From Thalassolituus sp006212115 (GTDB taxonomy: Bacteria > Pseudomonadota > Gammaproteobacteria > Pseudomonadales > Oceanobacteraceae), in NCBI RefSeq assembly GCF_040372045.1, contig NZ_BAABWH010000008.1: 64,000 bases of DNA; one strand, given 5' to 3'. Both the position numbers and the translations under genes were made by a program. The notes beneath the pieces were generated by a model that saw only the letters and a program-made list of their open reading frames with translations, ran no database searches and was not told where the DNA came from. Position 1 is the stretch's first letter, and each line of letters begins with the position of its first letter. Below are positions 62,801 through 64,000 of this stretch, piece by piece.

Positions 62801-63762
62801 CGGATAGCGACCTTGGCTCTTTCTCTATTCAGATAGGTGGAGAGGGCACAAGTATTGGATTCACGGAACTGGACGCCGACGCGATTGCCTTCCTTGGACT
62901 CGAGGACGTTAGCCAATACAGCCAGGACATTCCAACTGGCACCGATGTCGCCGGAAAAATTAACGGTGTAGAAGCATCTGGCACAGGGCAATTTTTGCGT
63001 GCGGTCGATGGCAATGTGAAAGCCTCGCCGGGCTTTTATATCGGTTCAGAATCCGCAGGTTTTGATACGCCAGTGGTGCTGGACGCCGACAACAGTCAGT
63101 TCACGATTGAAGTGGATGGCGTAGAGGCCGAGATTCAACTGAACTTTCCGGCCACTTACATCAGCGGCTCGGCGCTCGCATCTGCGTTACAGACGGCGAT
63201 TAACGACAATGCGACTCTGCAGTCAGAAGGCTTGTCTGTGAAAGTGGAATACACCGACGATACGTCGTCTTTTGCCTTTAACAAATTCGGTATCATCTCT
63301 AATAGCACGGGTGCCGACTCTTCTGTCGAGATCAAGGACCTACCAAACAACGCGGCCGATTTATTTGGTTTTGTTCGGGGTGTGGGAGACGGTGAGCGAG
63401 GTAAAGACGCAGACGGAGCCATTGATGATGCATCTGGCATTCGCCTGAAGATCACGGGTGGAGACATTGGTGAGCGCGGCGACATTACATACATCACCGG
63501 CTTCGGTGATCAGTTAAAGGACATCCTGCTCAACTTCCTTGATAACTCCAGTGGCACCATTACTAACAAACTGTCTGCGCTGGATCAGGACATCACCACC
63601 GTTGAGGAAGACCGCGCCGATCTCCAAGCTCGTATGGATGCTCAGGAAGCACGCCTGAAGGCGAAGTTTTTGTACAACGATTCCCTGATTCAGACGCTCA
63701 ATACGACGTTGGACTACGTTAAGCAGCAGTTTGATGCGCTGAATGGTAATAACAAAGACTAA
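59806..63762 (+). CDS. fliD: Flagellar filament cap protein FliD, giant form (1318 aa)
   Basis: Cap protein that folds flagellin at the filament tip. The N-terminus (ASIESLGLGSGVLTTDLVEQII, RRQELIEAKITAYGEIKGLM) and C-terminus (NKLSALDQDITTVEEDRADLQARMDAQEARL, FLYNDSLIQTLNTTLDYVKQQFDAL) are FliD D0/D1 coils. Between them lie several repeated beta-rich modules, including IN-type hook motifs with 'FxVxVDGxxxxIxL/D..tY.sgddLA..LQ' patterns around residues 460, 700 and 1105. Usual FliD is ~450-670 aa. The gene is intact with AGAGGATTG before the ATG. The expansion parallels the giant flagellin. fliS, often next, is not reached before the REP cluster. Confidence 0.95.
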   Translation: MASIESLGLGSGVLTTDLVEQIITAEKEVSELRLDRRQELIEAKITAYGEIKGLMSTMQAAVNNLASPSAAGATVATSSNEDILTVTTSTTADPGTYNVEVLNTAKSHALATGTFNSFDEIIGTGELSFSFGDNTYDGVTGDITGQDVNTDRPTSTITIDESNRTLSGIRDAINNADMGVRASIINDGVGFRLLMTSDDTGSSNAMRIEARDDSGNLLTNGLAAMAFNELQSGPDNLEQTSRGEDAQLSVNGLTITRESNNVDEVIKGVTINLKSADVGTQVSISVEPDTDTLSENIQGFVDAYNNLKQFVDDLSSYDSDSQQAGLLLGDSTIRTMQSQIRSLISEPIAGLNGEYRSLTELGVNTNRNADYLLEYDASVFRKAISEERSSIVGILAKSGVTSDSQITYVNDSINTKAGSYGVEITQLATQAKYTSASLGLLDFASPVTVDSSNDTFTINVNGKDATINLTNGDYTSGDDLAAELALQINSNETLVQFGHSVSVDFNSSSNNFSITSNKYGSDSQVYIKSVSGNTANTLGFSALGSGTYQGGELTTLNASAFAGRGASTDVGSRFIDEETGINFQANNATFSLDVDGAGPVAVTVDQNAQGQDLNGDGTFGDRQDTLQAIQTAIDATALNGQVLASFDNNGYLKFETTSVGAASSIEITSVGGSVTDIQLGLDDTQGVQTNGKDPGLDFPAAVNFKVQVDGIDSDGFVSIPAGTYLTGDDLATEIQTQLAATLSTDPNFTGVVRGGETATGSRDISTNIDFSTTNAGFRLNVSGVEQDILVNTDSGDNVADIQAALDSAYGAGVVTAALDGSGLKLSTVATGHEEFIEVVSDGRGAQSSAFADISTGYDFSAPGQNASFTLTVGGTAINVDVTGDGTSGSNDSQSNLVAIQSALDEALVATGEYQAGDITAAVNGSGQLYFETNSKEGVKTSATFGAAASIEISNLGGTAATSLGLSAETSANGFDGFGMSSGREFGYDLDPMVSYNYDSDSDLGSFSIQIGGEGTSIGFTELDADAIAFLGLEDVSQYSQDIPTGTDVAGKINGVEASGTGQFLRAVDGNVKASPGFYIGSESAGFDTPVVLDADNSQFTIEVDGVEAEIQLNFPATYISGSALASALQTAINDNATLQSEGLSVKVEYTDDTSSFAFNKFGIISNSTGADSSVEIKDLPNNAADLFGFVRGVGDGERGKDADGAIDDASGIRLKITGGDIGERGDITYITGFGDQLKDILLNFLDNSSGTITNKLSALDQDITTVEEDRADLQARMDAQEARLKAKFLYNDSLIQTLNTTLDYVKQQFDALNGNNKD

Positions 63763-63795
63763 TCTTTCGGGAATAGTATGATAAGCAAACAACAC

Positions 63796-63957
63796 TGTAG
63801 GAGCTCAACGCGAAGCTTGAGCGATCCCTTGAGTCTGTCGCGCATAGCCAGGCTAGCTGGCTGAAGCGCTCCTACCCATTTCAAACAACATCGTAGTACC
63901 TCAACGCGAAGCTTGAGCGAATTGCGAATAGCCTCCGGCTGATTCACTCCCACAAAG
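63796..63957. repeat. REP-type palindromic repeat cluster after fliD
   Basis: TGTAGGAGC at 63796 is inverted as GCGCTCCTAC ending at 63875, with inner AGCCAGGCTAGCTGGCT arms. A second, less perfect unit with CAACGCGAAGCTTGAGCGA follows at about 63891-63957. Same family as at 5.3 and 18.8 kb. The last ~40 bases of the window show nothing recognisable. Confidence 0.82.
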
Positions 63958-64000
63958 AACCACATCGAACTGCAGTCAACCACAGGATGAAACCCCGACG

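Overview
The window looks like chromosome from a marine gammaproteobacterium, most likely of the Oceanospirillales type (Thalassolituus/Oleibacter/Bermanella relatives). The pointers are Pseudomonas-like flagellar gene order, REP-type palindromes (GTAGGAGC...GCTCCTAC), and above all a flagellin of 1172 residues; giant flagellins of about this size have been described in Bermanella marisrubri and Oleibacter marinus. The genus is an inference; no rRNA or housekeeping marker lies in the window.

Layout. Positions 1-5309 hold the end of a flagellar operon (flgJ, flgK, flgL). Positions 55647-63762 resume flagellar genes (fliC with a sigma-28-type promoter, flaG, fliD). FlgK (991 aa), flagellin (1172 aa) and FliD (1318 aa) are all far longer than usual, while FlgL (412 aa) is ordinary. 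The roughly 50 kb between flgL and fliC, the place where Pseudomonas carries its flagellin-glycosylation island, is here occupied by exopolysaccharide genes.

EPS region I (5.7-27.3 kb) contains a ligase-like membrane protein and an Ala/Asn/Gly-rich exported protein on the minus strand. On the plus strand follow a Wzx-type flippase, a WecG/TagA-family glycosyltransferase, paralogues of MurA and MurB, a GT2, an acyltransferase, a Wzy-like polymerase, ManC, Ugd, a beta-CASP metallo-beta-lactamase protein, and a block resembling the Vibrio vpsL-vpsP order: phosphoglycosyltransferase, VanZ-like protein, outer-membrane barrel, Wza, Wzc and VpsP-like protein. A complete MurA/MurB pair inside a polysaccharide locus suggests a lactyl-ether (muramic-acid-like) sugar in the polymer.

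The middle (27.3-34.1 kb) carries a cytochrome-type lipoprotein (DUF1588-like) paired with a Tat-exported DUF1501 protein, a small His/Gly-rich secreted protein, a PPP-family phosphatase and a second ligase-like gene.

EPS region II (34.3-55.3 kb) contains an EEP-family membrane protein, GT2 and hexapeptide acetyltransferase, a Wzy-like protein, a PF11316-type rhamnosyltransferase, a second flippase, two more acyltransferases, the complete dTDP-L-rhamnose pathway (rfbB on the minus strand, rfbA-rfbC-rfbD on the plus strand), a split PssD/PssE-type glycosyltransferase, a second Wza-Wzc-VpsP set and a secreted beta-helix protein. It lacks its own initiating phosphoglycosyltransferase and outer-membrane barrel, so it may borrow those of region I. 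No tRNA, rRNA, transposase or CRISPR array was seen. Much of the glycosyltransferase/flippase/polymerase DNA is visibly more AT-rich than the flagellar flanks, as expected for transferred polysaccharide genes.
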